From positions 1 to 64,000 of the forward strand of contig JASAMV010003143.1 of the NCBI GenBank assembly GCA_030248065.1: DNA of 64,000 bases, written 5' to 3'. Under the pieces are notes generated by a model that had not been told where the DNA came from, did no database searches, and saw nothing but the letters and a program-made list of their open reading frames with translations. The translations under genes and the position numbers were made by a program. This DNA is from Rhynchonema sp. JSB1_4. Lineage: Eukaryota; Nematoda; Chromadorea; Monhysterida; Xyalidae. The number at the start of each line of letters is the position of its first letter. Within the stretch, counting starts at the first letter, position 1. This document shows positions 12,701-21,574 of this stretch, piece by piece.

Positions 12701-15530
12701 CGCCGAACCTGCTGGTGCCCGGTCGGCGACTGTTGAAGGAAGGCGTGCTCAAAAAGGTGAGTGGCGGTTGAAATAGGAGAAAGCAAGACAAGCAACATCA
12801 AATTCTGACAATTCTCAAAAATTTTGTGGCTGCGCGGCTGTTGCTGCCTGATTTCGAGGCGAAGTAATTGTTCGATGCCAGTCTAAGCGTTTTTGTGTTG
12901 TTTTTTACCCAGGAAAACAAGTGGATAAGGACAAGAATATAGGCCAAACGTACACACAGCGACCCCAATGCCTTCCTTCAGTTCTCCCGCCGCGAAAGCA
13001 ATCGTGCACAAACGCGCCATTTCTGGTTGTTCACCGACGTGATCCTGTACGCCAAACCATCGTCCAAATTAATGTCCACGCGCTTGCCAACAGCCAATGC
13101 GCCAGCCAAACTACAATGCTGCTGCGTGCTGCCCTTGAGACATTGTTTGGTGGAACGGGCGTTGGGCACTAATGTGTTCATGGTTAGTGGTTTTTAAAGC
13201 GTCTGGAAAAACATTCGTCCGTTGCCGTTATTATGCCCCTGGAAAAATGGGTTTTTAAGATCGTTTTTTCTTTCGCAACTGCACAGTTGTCTGACCGATC
13301 TCCTCTAGTCTCGCCAAACAGGTCATCAGCCGTTTGGTGAGTGCATCAGTGCCCCAGGAAGTTGTATGCCACCGAAGGTTTCATGATCCACAATTTCGAA
13401 TAACTTTTCCAAAATGCTGTATGTACCTCACAATTCAGCTCTCCTGCCGGCAAGAACGTCTCACGCTGACAGCCGAGTCGTATGCGGATGTTTGTGATTG
13501 GATACAAGCAATCACGAATGCCGTCCGGTTAGCTTGGTGTTGCCTGTGATCGCATATTCTAAACCAAAAAAATATTTTCGGTTAATGTTTGAGCGAAAGT
13601 CAACAATCACGTGAAACGTTGCGCAAGGAAAGCAGCAAACGACAGGTGATGCGACGGACAGTGCTGCAGCGGCTGCGAAAGTGCAATACAATGTCCAGAC
13701 AACGAACTGATATTGGACCAGTTCGTGAGAAAAAGGTATGGTGTTTTTTGGATGTTCTTTTGTTTTGAAGGACGCTTGGCATTATAAACTAAGCGGTAAA
13801 AAATAACTGTTGGCCAAAAATTTGCGGCAGGCACAACATTTTTAATCGTTTTGTATGGTCGGAGCTTAAACGGACAGATGTTGTTTTCTAATTACGGAAC
13901 CAAGTCCTTTTATTTTCAGAGGGTTAACAAATCCAAACGACATACCGAAACAACGCAAGCACGTGCCGCAGCAATATACCAGTCAATAACCAGCAATCTA
14001 CGTGTGCCTTTGAAACGACACAGACTGAAACAAACTGATGATGATGGTGGATTTGGAGATCGAAGTCGTATTGGTAACCCGATTGTTGTACAGGTTGTTC
14101 CGGTTCAAACACTATGTGTCGAAAATCCTTGTTTACTTGGTCTTGTTGTGTGTCCGGCGCGTTTCAAATATTTTGTAACATGTAATACATACATGTAACA
14201 AAATTTCCGGTCGTTCCTACAGTGTGGCTTTCAGAAGCGTTTCCCATCCCAACCAAAAATTGCCAGAGATTTTGTTTCGCCCGCACGTCAATCATTAACT
14301 GAACACCACGACTTTCCAATTTGCTCTAAGCTTGCGTAGCTCCTCGAGTGCCGTCAATGCAATGCCCCCCCGGCAAACAAAACTGCCATTTGTCACAAAC
14401 AAACAAATTCCAGCCCGAAATGCTTGGTACGGATTTCCGTTCGACGACGTACAACGACGGTACACCAGAGCCGGACTTCAGTCCATTCGAGCTGGTCGAT
14501 GACAACAACCAGCCAATCAAACGACGTCGCAGTTATGCGTCGGCCGTCACCGTTGGCAGACTGCCAAGTCACAGGGACACAGAAATTCACCAACCAATGG
14601 CTGTGGGGCGATTGGGAGTGGTCACCGGAAGTGGACATCATGACAGATTGTCGACTGTGTCGGAGGAGAGCTATTCGGTGGGTGTGATTTTGCTGCGTTT
14701 TTGGGTATTTCCAATTTCAGGTTTGTTGTCTCTATTTTTGGTTTTGTCAGCAGCCTCACACGTCTGGCAAGATAACATAAAAAATTTACTGGCCACGCTG
14801 TTGTAGGCGATGCTGGCTCGCTTCGCGCGCGACAAGTTAACATAAATGTTCAGAAAAGAATGATCAAGATAATGTCGCCTTTCCAGAACGACAGTGCCTT
14901 GTCCCCAATCCAGTCCCCGTATCGTTGTTCAACGCGCGCGTCTCACAACAACTGGAATATGGCCAGGTTGGTGTTGCGCAAAGATGTGTAAAACATTGAT
15001 CGTTTTACGCTTGCGGAATTCAGTGTGTTTGTTATGCGTATAGGCATACCACGCTAAATCGAGTGTAAACATCTTGCATACTGTCAAGTCACAGAAGTGT
15101 TGTATATAATGAACTGTGTAGAGCCAGTGACAAATTGTTTTTGTTTGCGTGGTCTGCATTTTACTTGGAAATACCGTACCGTGAAATTTTTATGCGCATG
15201 CATTTTTCACGTGAACACGCATGTTATCGTGAATCTAATTCTGGAACATATCAAGTTGAGAAAGAAGTCCCAGAAGCAAAAACCTATTTTCTGGTATTCA
15301 AACAACCATTAATTTTTTAACTTTTTTTCAGTCGTCCGCTATCGCCACAGCACGAAGAGCAACAAGATACGGCCAATAACAACTCCCTGTCTGCACCGTG
15401 GTGGTCTCAGTACGAAACCGGTTGCGGTACAAACAAAACGGGCATGAGAAGTAATCGAAACAGCGCGAATTCCGGTGTTTTATCGCACTTTTCGCGTCTA
15501 TTTCACGATAGTAAATGTCAGCTGATGTAG
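3794..15530 (+). CDS. Dbl-family RhoGEF (DH-PH), about 653 aa
   Basis: The DH domain should catalyse nucleotide exchange on Rho-family GTPases, and the PH domain should position it at membranes. Proposed exons: 3794-3937, 10958-11176, 11259-11377, 11481-11548, 12593-12756, 12943-13182, 13322-13336, 13439-13527, 13600-13735, 13920-14093, 14223-14273, 14414-14677, 14887-14966, 15332-15530; these sum to 1962 nt in frame. Residues about 30-240 are the DH domain: it opens with ELFSTEKSYLDHLDLL and contains PALLIMPIQRIPRYRLLLTDL, then VAEHVNE. The PH domain follows (LKEGVLKK, RHFWLFTDVILYAK, final DWIQAI). The tail is basic then Ser/Asn-rich; no FYVE or SH3 is seen. The 15-nt exon at 13322 and the exon at 14223-14273 are the weakest calls. 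There may be upstream exons. FGD or ARHGEF assignment is open. Confidence 0.82.
3997..4466. mobile_element. hAT-type MITE, family B, copy 1
   Basis: Ends CAGTGTTGGAGGT and complement; exact 8-bp duplication GTCTGCCA at 3989-3996 and 4467-4474. Both ends carry spaced copies of GATACCTACTGTACC. It lies in RhoGEF intron 1, with a second element's host sequence starting directly after it. Confidence 0.9.
4489..4901. mobile_element. hAT-type MITE, family A, copy 3
   Basis: CAGTGTAGTTCCTGG ends; exact duplication GTGTAGTA at 4481-4488 and 4902-4909. Its subterminal repeat reads GGGGGAACAGACGTACC rather than GGCGGTTAGTGTACC, although the ends and the core match copies 1 and 2. It is inserted into the left end of another hAT-like element (family J) that begins near 4479. 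Confidence 0.9.
4966..5374. mobile_element. hAT-type MITE, family F, copy 1
   Basis: Left end CAGTGTAGTGGC, right end GCCACTACTATG (two bases off a perfect complement). Exact duplication ACGATAGA at 4958-4965 and 5375-5382. Subterminal repeats are GTGAGAGGTATGATTTGG-like. It is inserted inside a TGTTGACGATAGATAGAT repeat array. Confidence 0.88.
5499..5918. mobile_element. hAT-type MITE, family C, copy 1
   Basis: Left end CAGTGGTGTAGC, right end CCACACCATTG; exact duplication CTAAGCAG at 5491-5498 and 5919-5926. Subterminal repeats are GGCGGCAACCTACCTACTGTACC-like. Confidence 0.9.
6066..6171 (+). repeat. Spaced direct repeats TGTTGACGATAGATAGAT
   Basis: Four copies of an 18-bp motif (the last shortened by an insertion) are separated by unique stretches of about 11-14 bp. 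The same motif occurs at 4919-4965, 5375-5440 and, inverted, at 25125-25185, where it sits next to a CAGTGTAGT-like end. It is best read as the subterminal repeat of another hAT MITE family, J. Confidence 0.7.
6171..7567. mobile_element. Composite MITE family H with internal ORF segment
   Basis: The ends TACCGTAAAAACCTAAAT and CTATTTAGGTTTTTACGGT are inverted. Poly-C motifs (GGAATAGAGCCCCCC) follow on each side, resembling family G. Between them is a 0.9-kb insert bounded by two 68-bp direct repeats (6438-6505 and 7360-7427). The insert is very unlike the surrounding MITE sequence. Confidence 0.6.
6626..7327 (-). CDS. Open frame of unknown function in the composite element, no ATG at its start
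   Basis: About 233 codons are open on the strand opposite to the RhoGEF, inside its first intron. The first ~100 residues look like real protein (YTPKYVLQLVETVKAYGG, then an aromatic stretch KPYSWYFLYWAI). They are followed by a very Lys/Arg-rich tract and a Ser/Thr tail. No family is recognised. There is no ATG at the start and no clear promoter, so it may be a captured exon, a gene fragment or an exon of a hidden gene. The flanking 68-bp direct repeats support transposition or duplication of the block. Confidence 0.35.
   Translation of the reverse strand: MKLIRYTPKYVLQLVETVKAYGGNPADVKSLRDILIHLCVTAGLWRQVDLISFKVPVIYHKPYSWYFLYWAIAKMLPNELKCPDYLHERIKSFFHEDIFPSVPEQPTSPTAECRNSEESTENAVERIENEKMKKRRKKKKKKEKKKEKKKVKKEGKKKVIKGRKKKRRRPKKQGTKKCHVRKKSSVDCATTTNDDAVKSKTWSSGDVASTCDDVKKERGAGGRGVKKKKRANL
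8158..9027. mobile_element. hAT-type MITE, family B, copy 2 (split)
   Basis: CAGTGTTGGAGGT ends; duplication CCTGGGGG/CCTGGGAG (7 of 8 match) at 8150-8157 and 9028-9035. GGTACAGTAGGTATC subterminal repeats are present at both ends. A related, poorly bounded copy lies at about 7618-7930. Confidence 0.8.
8242..8654. mobile_element. MITE family D, copy 1 (TATACTTGCG ends)
   Basis: Ends TATACTTGCG and CGCAAGTATA; flanks GGTATCCC/GGTATCTC (7 of 8 match). The interior is rich in AAAACGGTTTTTTTCC palindromic runs. It is inserted in family B copy 2. Confidence 0.82.
9225..9617. mobile_element. hAT-type MITE, family A, copy 4
   Basis: CAGTGTAGTTCCTGG ends; exact duplication CACAGCAT at 9217-9224 and 9618-9625. 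Subterminal repeats here are CTATCTCCCCCTCGGGT-like, a third variant on otherwise similar ends and core. Confidence 0.9.
9734..10403. repeat. 335-bp tandem duplication
   Basis: The block from 9734 to about 10068 is repeated nearly identically from 10069 to about 10403. Each unit holds both host flank (GTGTTTTTCGACCTCGG...) and the left half of the family C element, so the duplication occurred after that element inserted. Confidence 0.85.
9799..10486. mobile_element. hAT-type MITE, family C, copy 2 (internally duplicated)
   Basis: Left end CAGTGGTTTAGC, right end GCTACACCATTG; exact duplication CATACGGG at 9791-9798 and 10487-10494. It is enlarged by the 335-bp tandem duplication, and a second left end lies at 10134. 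Confidence 0.88.
11827..12250. mobile_element. MITE family D, copy 2
   Basis: Ends TATACTTGCG/CGCAAGTATA with exact duplication CTATCACC at 11819-11826 and 12251-12258. It lies in a RhoGEF intron, in the opposite orientation to the copy at 8242. Confidence 0.9.
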
Positions 15531-16359
15531 TTTGATATTTCTGCGCACATTTTATTGCAATGATGCTTGTTCACAACTGTTTGCAATGCAAAATCATATG
15601 TTGAAAAGTTCAAAGAATGGTTTTTTATGTTTTCGGTTTCTTCGCTTGAATGATATTGTGTCAAAACAATCATGTTTACTGTGGCTTTATATTGCTATAA
15701 CGAAAGTGTTGTGTGTACGTGGATCTCAATTTTGCACATTTTTTGAAGGATCAAACGTTTTCCACGAGTGCTAGAGTTAGTGTGATAATGCTTTTGTCAA
15801 TTTACTTTTATATTGTATTCATAATGCAGCTATTATGACTGATATTCACCAACAATGAATTGTAATGTACAGAGAAATCAATGGGAAAATCTTCTGCTGA
15901 AGTTCTGACGCCTAATAAGTGGTGGCACAAAACAAAGGACAACACAATAACACTGAATTGTAGCAAGAAATAATTTGGGTGACAGAGATACATGCGAAGT
16001 GCAAAAGTGTCACAGTCAAATTTTGGGTAACATTCAAAGCGTGAAGCAAGACTGCTCGGTTATTTTGTTAAATTGCAGTCGTAAGCGAGCAGTTATGCTT
16101 CAGAACATCTTCATGAGTTAACGGTGGCATACATGGTCTTCCACTAAGCAACATCATCGAACGGATTGTTTTTTTATGTTGGTGGGCGATTAAATGATTA
16201 GTCATAACAGCTATCTAGTGCTGCGAAAAGAGCTGTTTACCGTAAAAGTGGTTGAATAAATTAGTGGGGTTTCAGAGCACACAAGAAAATCATAATTCAA
16301 CAAATGATGGACAAGTACGTTTTAGCGCAACAACAAACACAGTAACCAAACACCACCAA
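15531..16359. other. Convergent intergenic spacer
   Basis: This lies between the RhoGEF stop and the ATF4-like stop, so it should hold both 3' UTRs. I see no further gene or recognisable repeat. Confidence 0.5.
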
Positions 16360-18342
16360 CTACAAAGTGACCGCCTGTCCACTCCTGGCCTGCTGCACCT
16401 GCAGTATGAGCTTCTTGAGATAGCTGATCTCGTACTCAGCGTCCTCAACCTGCGACCGAAGTTTGCTGTTTCGCTCGCTCTCCAACTCCAGCTGATCGCA
16501 CAGCTCCTGGTGGAGGGAGCGTTTCTTGACACGATACCTGGATGCAGCCTGACGATTCTGTAGACGTTTGCGTTCACGACGCTCCTTGGGCAGACGCTCG
16601 GTCTTGCCCTTGACACGGCGCGGTGCAGAACGACTGGACTCCTCGACAGGCTGGAATTAATTTCAGTTATATAGAGGCCAGGGGCTGGTATTGCTTAATA
16701 TCCAACTTTGTGGTCGGATCGGATCTGCGGTCTGATACAGTATATCGGAAATTTAAATCGGTCTCAACTAGTAGCACCAGCAAAACATGTTTTGTCGTTA
16801 CTACAGCCACAGTCAGACTTCGCTATAGACAAGTTCGTTCTACGACTACACTAATGCAAAACGGTTAAATGAGCAAGCCAGATCAGATCGCCAGTTTGAT
16901 ATTTACCGTAAACACTCGCACACTGAAAGCAGAGCTGTACATATGTTTTATTTTGATAAAATTCTGCACATGGATCATCCACTGAACCCACCGTGACCAC
17001 GTGCACCTTTTGCTGTCCCTTCTTCCTCCTGGCATGCACCTGCTGTTGTTGTTGTTGTTCCCAGTGCATGTCCATGTCCGGTTGCCATGTCGGGTCATTC
17101 AATTCGTCCGGGTCCACCGACGACGCCTGCTCACTGCCGCTGCTGCTGTGCTCGTACAACCAGCTGACACAATCAGCCTGGCTTACCGCACTGTCGCTGC
17201 ACTCGCTCGTCTGCAAATACGCGCTTTGAGTTTTGGATAGCTTTATGTCATTTTTTGTCACCACAATAATTGTAGTCTGTCGTTGAGACCGAACCTGGCT
17301 GGCAGCTATAATTAGTTCGGTAAAATGTCGTAACTATTCGAGCACAAATTCAAACGATCTGCTCCACCAACCGATCGACTGCGTGATGTTTCAAAAGCGG
17401 CGGCGGTCGAGCGAATGTCCCGCAGAATGTCGAGCTGCGTCGGTCCAGCGTACTGCTGCTGTTGTTTCTCCTGCGTTGCCACATCCTCCGACAGAACTTC
17501 GGTGCAAATGCTGAGAATGTCGGTCGACTGCTCCAACCAGGTTGTGCCTGAAATTTCAAGGTGACTGGGTTTTTTTGGGGTATTATTTTGGGTGCATTCG
17601 TGCAGACTGATGATGGCCTGGTGCACCGTCCGTCCGTCGGAACGGAGATCGAAACGGGCAACCAAAGATATGGTAACTTCAGTGATGTTTCACAGGACAC
17701 AGGAGATATAAAATACATGAACATACCATCATTGGTTACATCCAGTTGCTGCAGATGCGCGGTTGCTGCATTGTGTTGCTCGAAGACGAATTGTTGTTTG
17801 TCGAAAGTCGGTGTTGTTGCCGCAAGTGGTTGTAGTTGTTGAAAATCGGTTGTTGTTTGGTTGATGGATAATGTTGGGTTCTTGCTGTTGCTCTCATTAT
17901 AGAATGATGATGCTGCTGCTGCTGTCGAAGACCATGACTGATCACCGTTGGGCTCAACAAACTCGACACTCGTATTGCTGAAACATTGGATGTACGATCA
18001 ATAACGAGGTTTTATTTTTCAGAACTTTGTGCATATGTTAGTGTCACGCACACAAACAAGTGAGTGCCACAAAGTAGGCAAAGAGTTCTTTGAGCTGAAG
18101 AGCCGCGACCCGACGTGCAAAAGCGGTTCTATCGGCGGTCGGTGCTTTGTATGCGCCGTACTAATATTCAGAATCGAACAGTGTGAGCAAACTCACTGGA
18201 CAGCATCGGAAATGGCGCTGGAGATCATCAGCTCCTGGCTGCCAAACAGAAGACCAGACTCGTCCGGGCCCAGGTCCCAGTCTGCGTCCTCCCAGCTCGG
18301 AACCAGCGGCTCCGACTTCAAAACGCTGTATTCTACCGTCAT
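16360..18342 (-). CDS. ATF4-like bZIP transcription factor, 403 aa
   Basis: A stress-response type bZIP activator expected to act as a nuclear dimer on CRE/C-EBP-ATF sites. Exons: 18342-18197, 17977-17727, 17676-17372, 17210-16992, 16650-16360 (1212 nt, in frame). The N-terminus is acidic (WEDADWDLGPDESGLLFG), as in ATF4 activation domains; the middle is Gln/Ser-rich. The last exon is the bZIP: basic region RRERKRLQNRQAASRYRVKKR, then a leucine zipper with the YEISYLKKLILQVQQAR motif that recalls ATF4's KEIQYLKDLIEEVRKAR. Exon 3 includes a stretch (HECTQNNTPKKPSHL) that could be partly intronic, though no canonical donor fits. The leader carries overlapping and short upstream ORFs. ATF5 or another CREB/ATF relative is possible but less likely. 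Confidence 0.8.
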
Positions 18343-18412
18343 CTTGTTGTGCTTGTATCGATATTGTGGTTGTGGCCGGCGCTGCCGGAATGTACGTGGG
18401 GAGAGAAGCCAT
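17954..18412 (-). other. Long upstream ORF overlapping the ATF4-like start (uORF2-like)
   Basis: An ATG at 18412-18410, two bases into the exon that starts at 18414, opens a frame offset by one from the main ORF. It runs through all of coding exon 1 (72 codons to 18197). It ends 7 codons into exon 2 (17977-17954) at TGA, giving 79 codons. The spliced overlap with the main ORF is about 170 nt. In vertebrate ATF4 an overlapping out-of-frame uORF2 blocks the main start except under eIF2 phosphorylation. The reading here is direct; the regulatory role is inferred from that parallel. Confidence 0.65.
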
Positions 18413-18810
18413 CACTGAAAATTATGATTTGTTACTGGAAGCTGAGAAACTGTAAATTTGTTGATTGATACAACACAATAACTGGGATTTGGTCGAACTC
18501 ACCCCAAAGTATTCGCTTTGATTTTTCTTGACACTTGACACAAATTTTGGTGAACGACAAAACTTTGGACGGACAATTGAAGAAGTCAGCAGCAGAGAGA
18601 ATTTGACCACCTAATGCTGTAGTTTTCACTCAAGAATTTTAACGGCACAAATTACAGCATTATTTTAGAAACCAAACCGGTTATTGAGTGTGAGAATAAA
18701 AACCAATGAAGAAGACTCACTTTTGACTGTGCCGAAACGCGGGGTAGCCCTCGCGCGTGTTTCACTTGCCGGTTAGTGCAGTGTGCCGAAAAAACGCCAC
18801 GCCGTGGACG

Positions 18811-18822
18811 TTAGAACATCAT
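18811..18822 (-). other. Three-codon upstream ORF (uORF1-like)
   Basis: ATG ATG TTC TAA lies in the presumed 5' leader exon, whose donor (AAAA|GTGAGT) is at 18721/18720. Spacing to the long uORF is at least about 92 nt after splicing. A three-codon uORF1 is characteristic of vertebrate ATF4. The transcription start is not visible, so inclusion in the mRNA is unproven. A second candidate, ATG CTG TAA, lies at 18660-18652 but is probably intronic. Confidence 0.4.
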
Positions 18823-19296
18823 GTTTGCTCGCTTTTTGATTTGGATTTGAGCTTGAGCGATGATAGCATTTGATGATAATTTTGTCTGCAAAAAACACTG
18901 CGGCTGAGTGTTGAAATGAACAAAACTTGGACAAAATGCACGGCACGAATACAGGACCACGTGAGGCACGCCTACCCAAGTGACGCCAACACGCTGCTCG
19001 CTGATTGGTTGCAGGTTGGGGCGCGATCGATACTCACTATGCGATGTGTGTGCTATTGCATCAGACATTGGATTTCCACATAAATTTTTGCGCTGTCTAC
19101 ATTCATTCTCCTTGCTGGTGAAAACTGTCTGCTGTGCTCTCCCCTGCGTGCTTAGTAACCCAGGTCGGGCAGTCTGTCTGAGTTTGTTTGTGGGTGCATA
19201 GCTAACGGGTTATGACGGCAAGCCGCGCTGAAACAAGACGAGCGCGATTTCAAAATCTGTCAACATTGGCCCGTTGGGTCGTTTTACGTTACTCAT

Positions 19297-19304
19297 TGAC
19301 GTCA
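19297..19304. promoter_or_regulatory. Perfect CRE palindrome TGACGTCA
   Basis: The full cAMP-response element lies about 475 bp upstream of the uORF1 candidate of the ATF4-like gene. CREB/ATF bZIP proteins bind this site, so autoregulation is conceivable. A single 8-mer can occur by chance. Confidence 0.35.
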
Positions 19305-19984
19305 TGTGGGTATTTTAGTTCACTTCGTTCTTCCTGTTTGCGTCACCACCCAGCCCTTATCGCCGCAAATTGTCAGAGAAATAGTTTGTGCTGTGATTGT
19401 CTGTATGAGCATGAGGTCAAAAATAGAAAGCAAGTTTGTCGTGGCCCGTATCCTGCTGCCGTTTCAGTTGTTGATGTGGTGTGCAGGTGCAGTATTTTTT
19501 GCAGGGAAAACGGTGACACCAATAGCCGATCCAGTGCAAGTAAAATAATGAAAGAAAAGGATGACTGTGACGCGAACAAGCGGAACACAACAGACAACAC
19601 AAGTTGAGATGGGCTTTGGTCACCAGCTTTCGACTGTTTTTCGGCGACAGCTTTGGTATTTTAACACTTACTGTATTTTTGACGCGTGTTGTCCAATGCC
19701 GAGGGAAGGATCGATAGCAGATAAAGGCAGTCTACGGGAGGTTGTCACTCAGCCCCCGAATACCGTAACCCACCGCAAGTGAGATCGTTGCGAGACCCAT
19801 GCTGATCGCTGCTTATCGACACGTGTATTAACGGCAGCAAGCTGGAAATTGTCATCGTGCGCGTCGATCCCCAAAACTTCGAAATGTTGGTTGGTGTTGG
19901 CGCTAACACGCAAAACATAGATAAAAAACAAAATGGTCTCGACGCGATCGATCCTTGCAGATCAAAATTACGGTGGGTTACGGT

Positions 19985-20382
19985 CATAGTAGTGGCTGGG
20001 GGGGGTTGGGGGGGTTACCCCCCCTCTCAGTACTTACCTACCACAAAACCCGAGGGGGGTTGGGGGGGTTGCGTACTTACCTCTCACAACTCCAAATCAT
20101 ACCTCTCACAAGCAATTTTATACCTTTTTAAGGCAAAAATCGGTGTTTTTCGACCTTATTTTCCCAAAAATCGCGTTAAGCCCACCCATAATACCTATTT
20201 TTAGGCGATTTTCGGCGAAAATTTTGAAAAGGTACTATTTTTACCTCAATTTTTGGCCAAAATTGTATCACAAAAACGGTGTTTTTTTCGCCTTTTTGGG
20301 TGACCAAAATCATACCTCTCACGCTTCCGGTCCCAACCCCGCATCATACTTACCTCCCACACATGGGCCTGCCACTACACTG
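19985..20382. mobile_element. hAT-type MITE, family F, copy 2 (reverse orientation)
   Basis: Ends CATAGTAGTGGC and GCCACTACACTG; the interior is the reverse of the copy at 4966, including ATCATACCTCTCAC subterminal repeats. The flanks do not match, so the original duplication is lost. A shared ~100-bp flank (GGGCTTTGGTCACC...) occurs on both sides, at 19612 and 20406. Confidence 0.8.
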
Positions 20383-20604
20383 CACAATAGACAATACAAG
20401 TGAGAAGGGCTTTGGTCACCAGTTTTCGACTGTTTTTCGGAGCAGCAACTTTGGTATTTTAACACTTACTGCATTTTTGACGCGTGTTGTCCAATGCCGA
20501 GGGTCAAAACCAATACCACGATATTGGTCGCAAAAACCACCAACCAAACAACCCAAACACCAAAACCAACAAAACAACCAACAACCAACAACAAACCAAC
20601 AAAC

Positions 20605-20807
20605 CAATGACTATATAAGAATTGGTCAATTTTTTTTCCTGAATCGTGAAGAGTGGAAGTGACGGGGCAATGACGTTGCGTTGCGTGTTCGCAGACAAAG
20701 TATGTAGTAAAGAGAATGTTTCAGACCTGCGGCAACGTGGTTGATCTGCTGGATTATTTTTAGCTGAAAATGTTTTGTCAAAAATACAAGTAGCATAGTG
20801 GTTAAGG
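20605..20807 (+). repeat. Interspersed repeat with tRNA-like end, copy 1
   Basis: About 200 bp match 39221-39412 (shared TTGGTCAATTTTTTTTCCTG and GGGGCAATGACGTTGCGTT). The 3' side reads TAGCATAGTGGTTAAGG, which resembles the D-arm/A-box of tRNA-Ser/Leu genes. It may be a tRNA-derived SINE fragment. No intact tRNA fold is visible. Confidence 0.45.
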
Positions 20808-21119
20808 TTGGACCCCGCATCAAGACCTCCCCAGGGGCATGCCACTACACTGGTTATGGTCATTCGGGGGCAGTGCGACCCCAATAGACTGCCTTTAGCA
20901 GTTTTTCAACCGAATCCACTTTCAAAACAATTCCAAAAAATTCTCTTTCTTTTCAACTCGTGCCTAACGCAGTTGAACGTATCCAATATGCATGCTGAAT
21001 TGAACATCCAATGTGGGTTAACTTGAAAACCAACATAACTATGCCACAATATAAAGCTTTGTTCGTTGCAATGCACGTCGAATTCTATGACAAAATAAAT
21101 CACCAAACAGTCCGTCAAC

Positions 21120-21557
21120 TCATGAAATGTCATCCTTGTCAAACCCCATCGGACAGCTGAGCGATTTGACCATCAACGAGTTGATATAGCCGCCATCGGC
21201 ACTACGTTCGGTGCAGACATGCAGCAGCTGGACGGCACCGTCCCGAAGAGTTGTCAGTCGAAAATACTCGGCCTCCTGCGTCAACAAGGCGAGACGGTCG
21301 GGGTCCTTGGGCAGACAAGCCTCCCACAGCTGGCCGGCGTTGCGCAGTCGCAGATAATTGAGAATGACGCGAAAACTGTCACCGTCTCGATCGATGAAGA
21401 AGGCTCCGTTTCGATCGGCAGGCAGTGGAGGATTGTTGAGTTTGGCCGGGTCGAACCACTGATAGATCAGACTCGACTTTTCGGCCAAAAGTGTGTCGAG
21501 GCCGGTCGCGAACTGCGTGCCGCCGACGTTCAGACGAATGATGTCGTTGGATGACAT
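21120..21557 (-). CDS. KCTD-like BTB/T1 domain protein, 145 aa
   Basis: A single coding exon from ATG at 21557 to TGA at 21120. Residues 6-105 form a T1-type BTB domain: it opens with IIRLNVGGTQFATGLDTL and contains the FFIDRDGDSFRVILNYLR signature. KCTD proteins typically form oligomers that act as cullin-3 substrate adaptors or channel regulators; the T1-like BTB seen here supports membership but not a partner. The protein is short and lacks any membrane segment, so it is not a potassium channel itself. An AG acceptor lies 15 nt upstream of the ATG (TTTTTTCAG at about 21566-21574), so an upstream leader exon is likely. The C-terminal 40 residues match nothing I recognise. Confidence 0.85.
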   Translation of the reverse strand: MSSNDIIRLNVGGTQFATGLDTLLAEKSSLIYQWFDPAKLNNPPLPADRNGAFFIDRDGDSFRVILNYLRLRNAGQLWEACLPKDPDRLALLTQEAEYFRLTTLRDGAVQLLHVCTERSADGGYINSLMVKSLSCPMGFDKDDIS

Positions 21558-21574
21558 TTTGAGATCTGAAAAAA

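Noticed and set aside
18652..18660. ATG CTG TAA as a second short uORF of the ATF4-like gene
   Set aside because: It lies between a good donor (GTGAGT at 18720) and an AG acceptor, so it is probably intronic.
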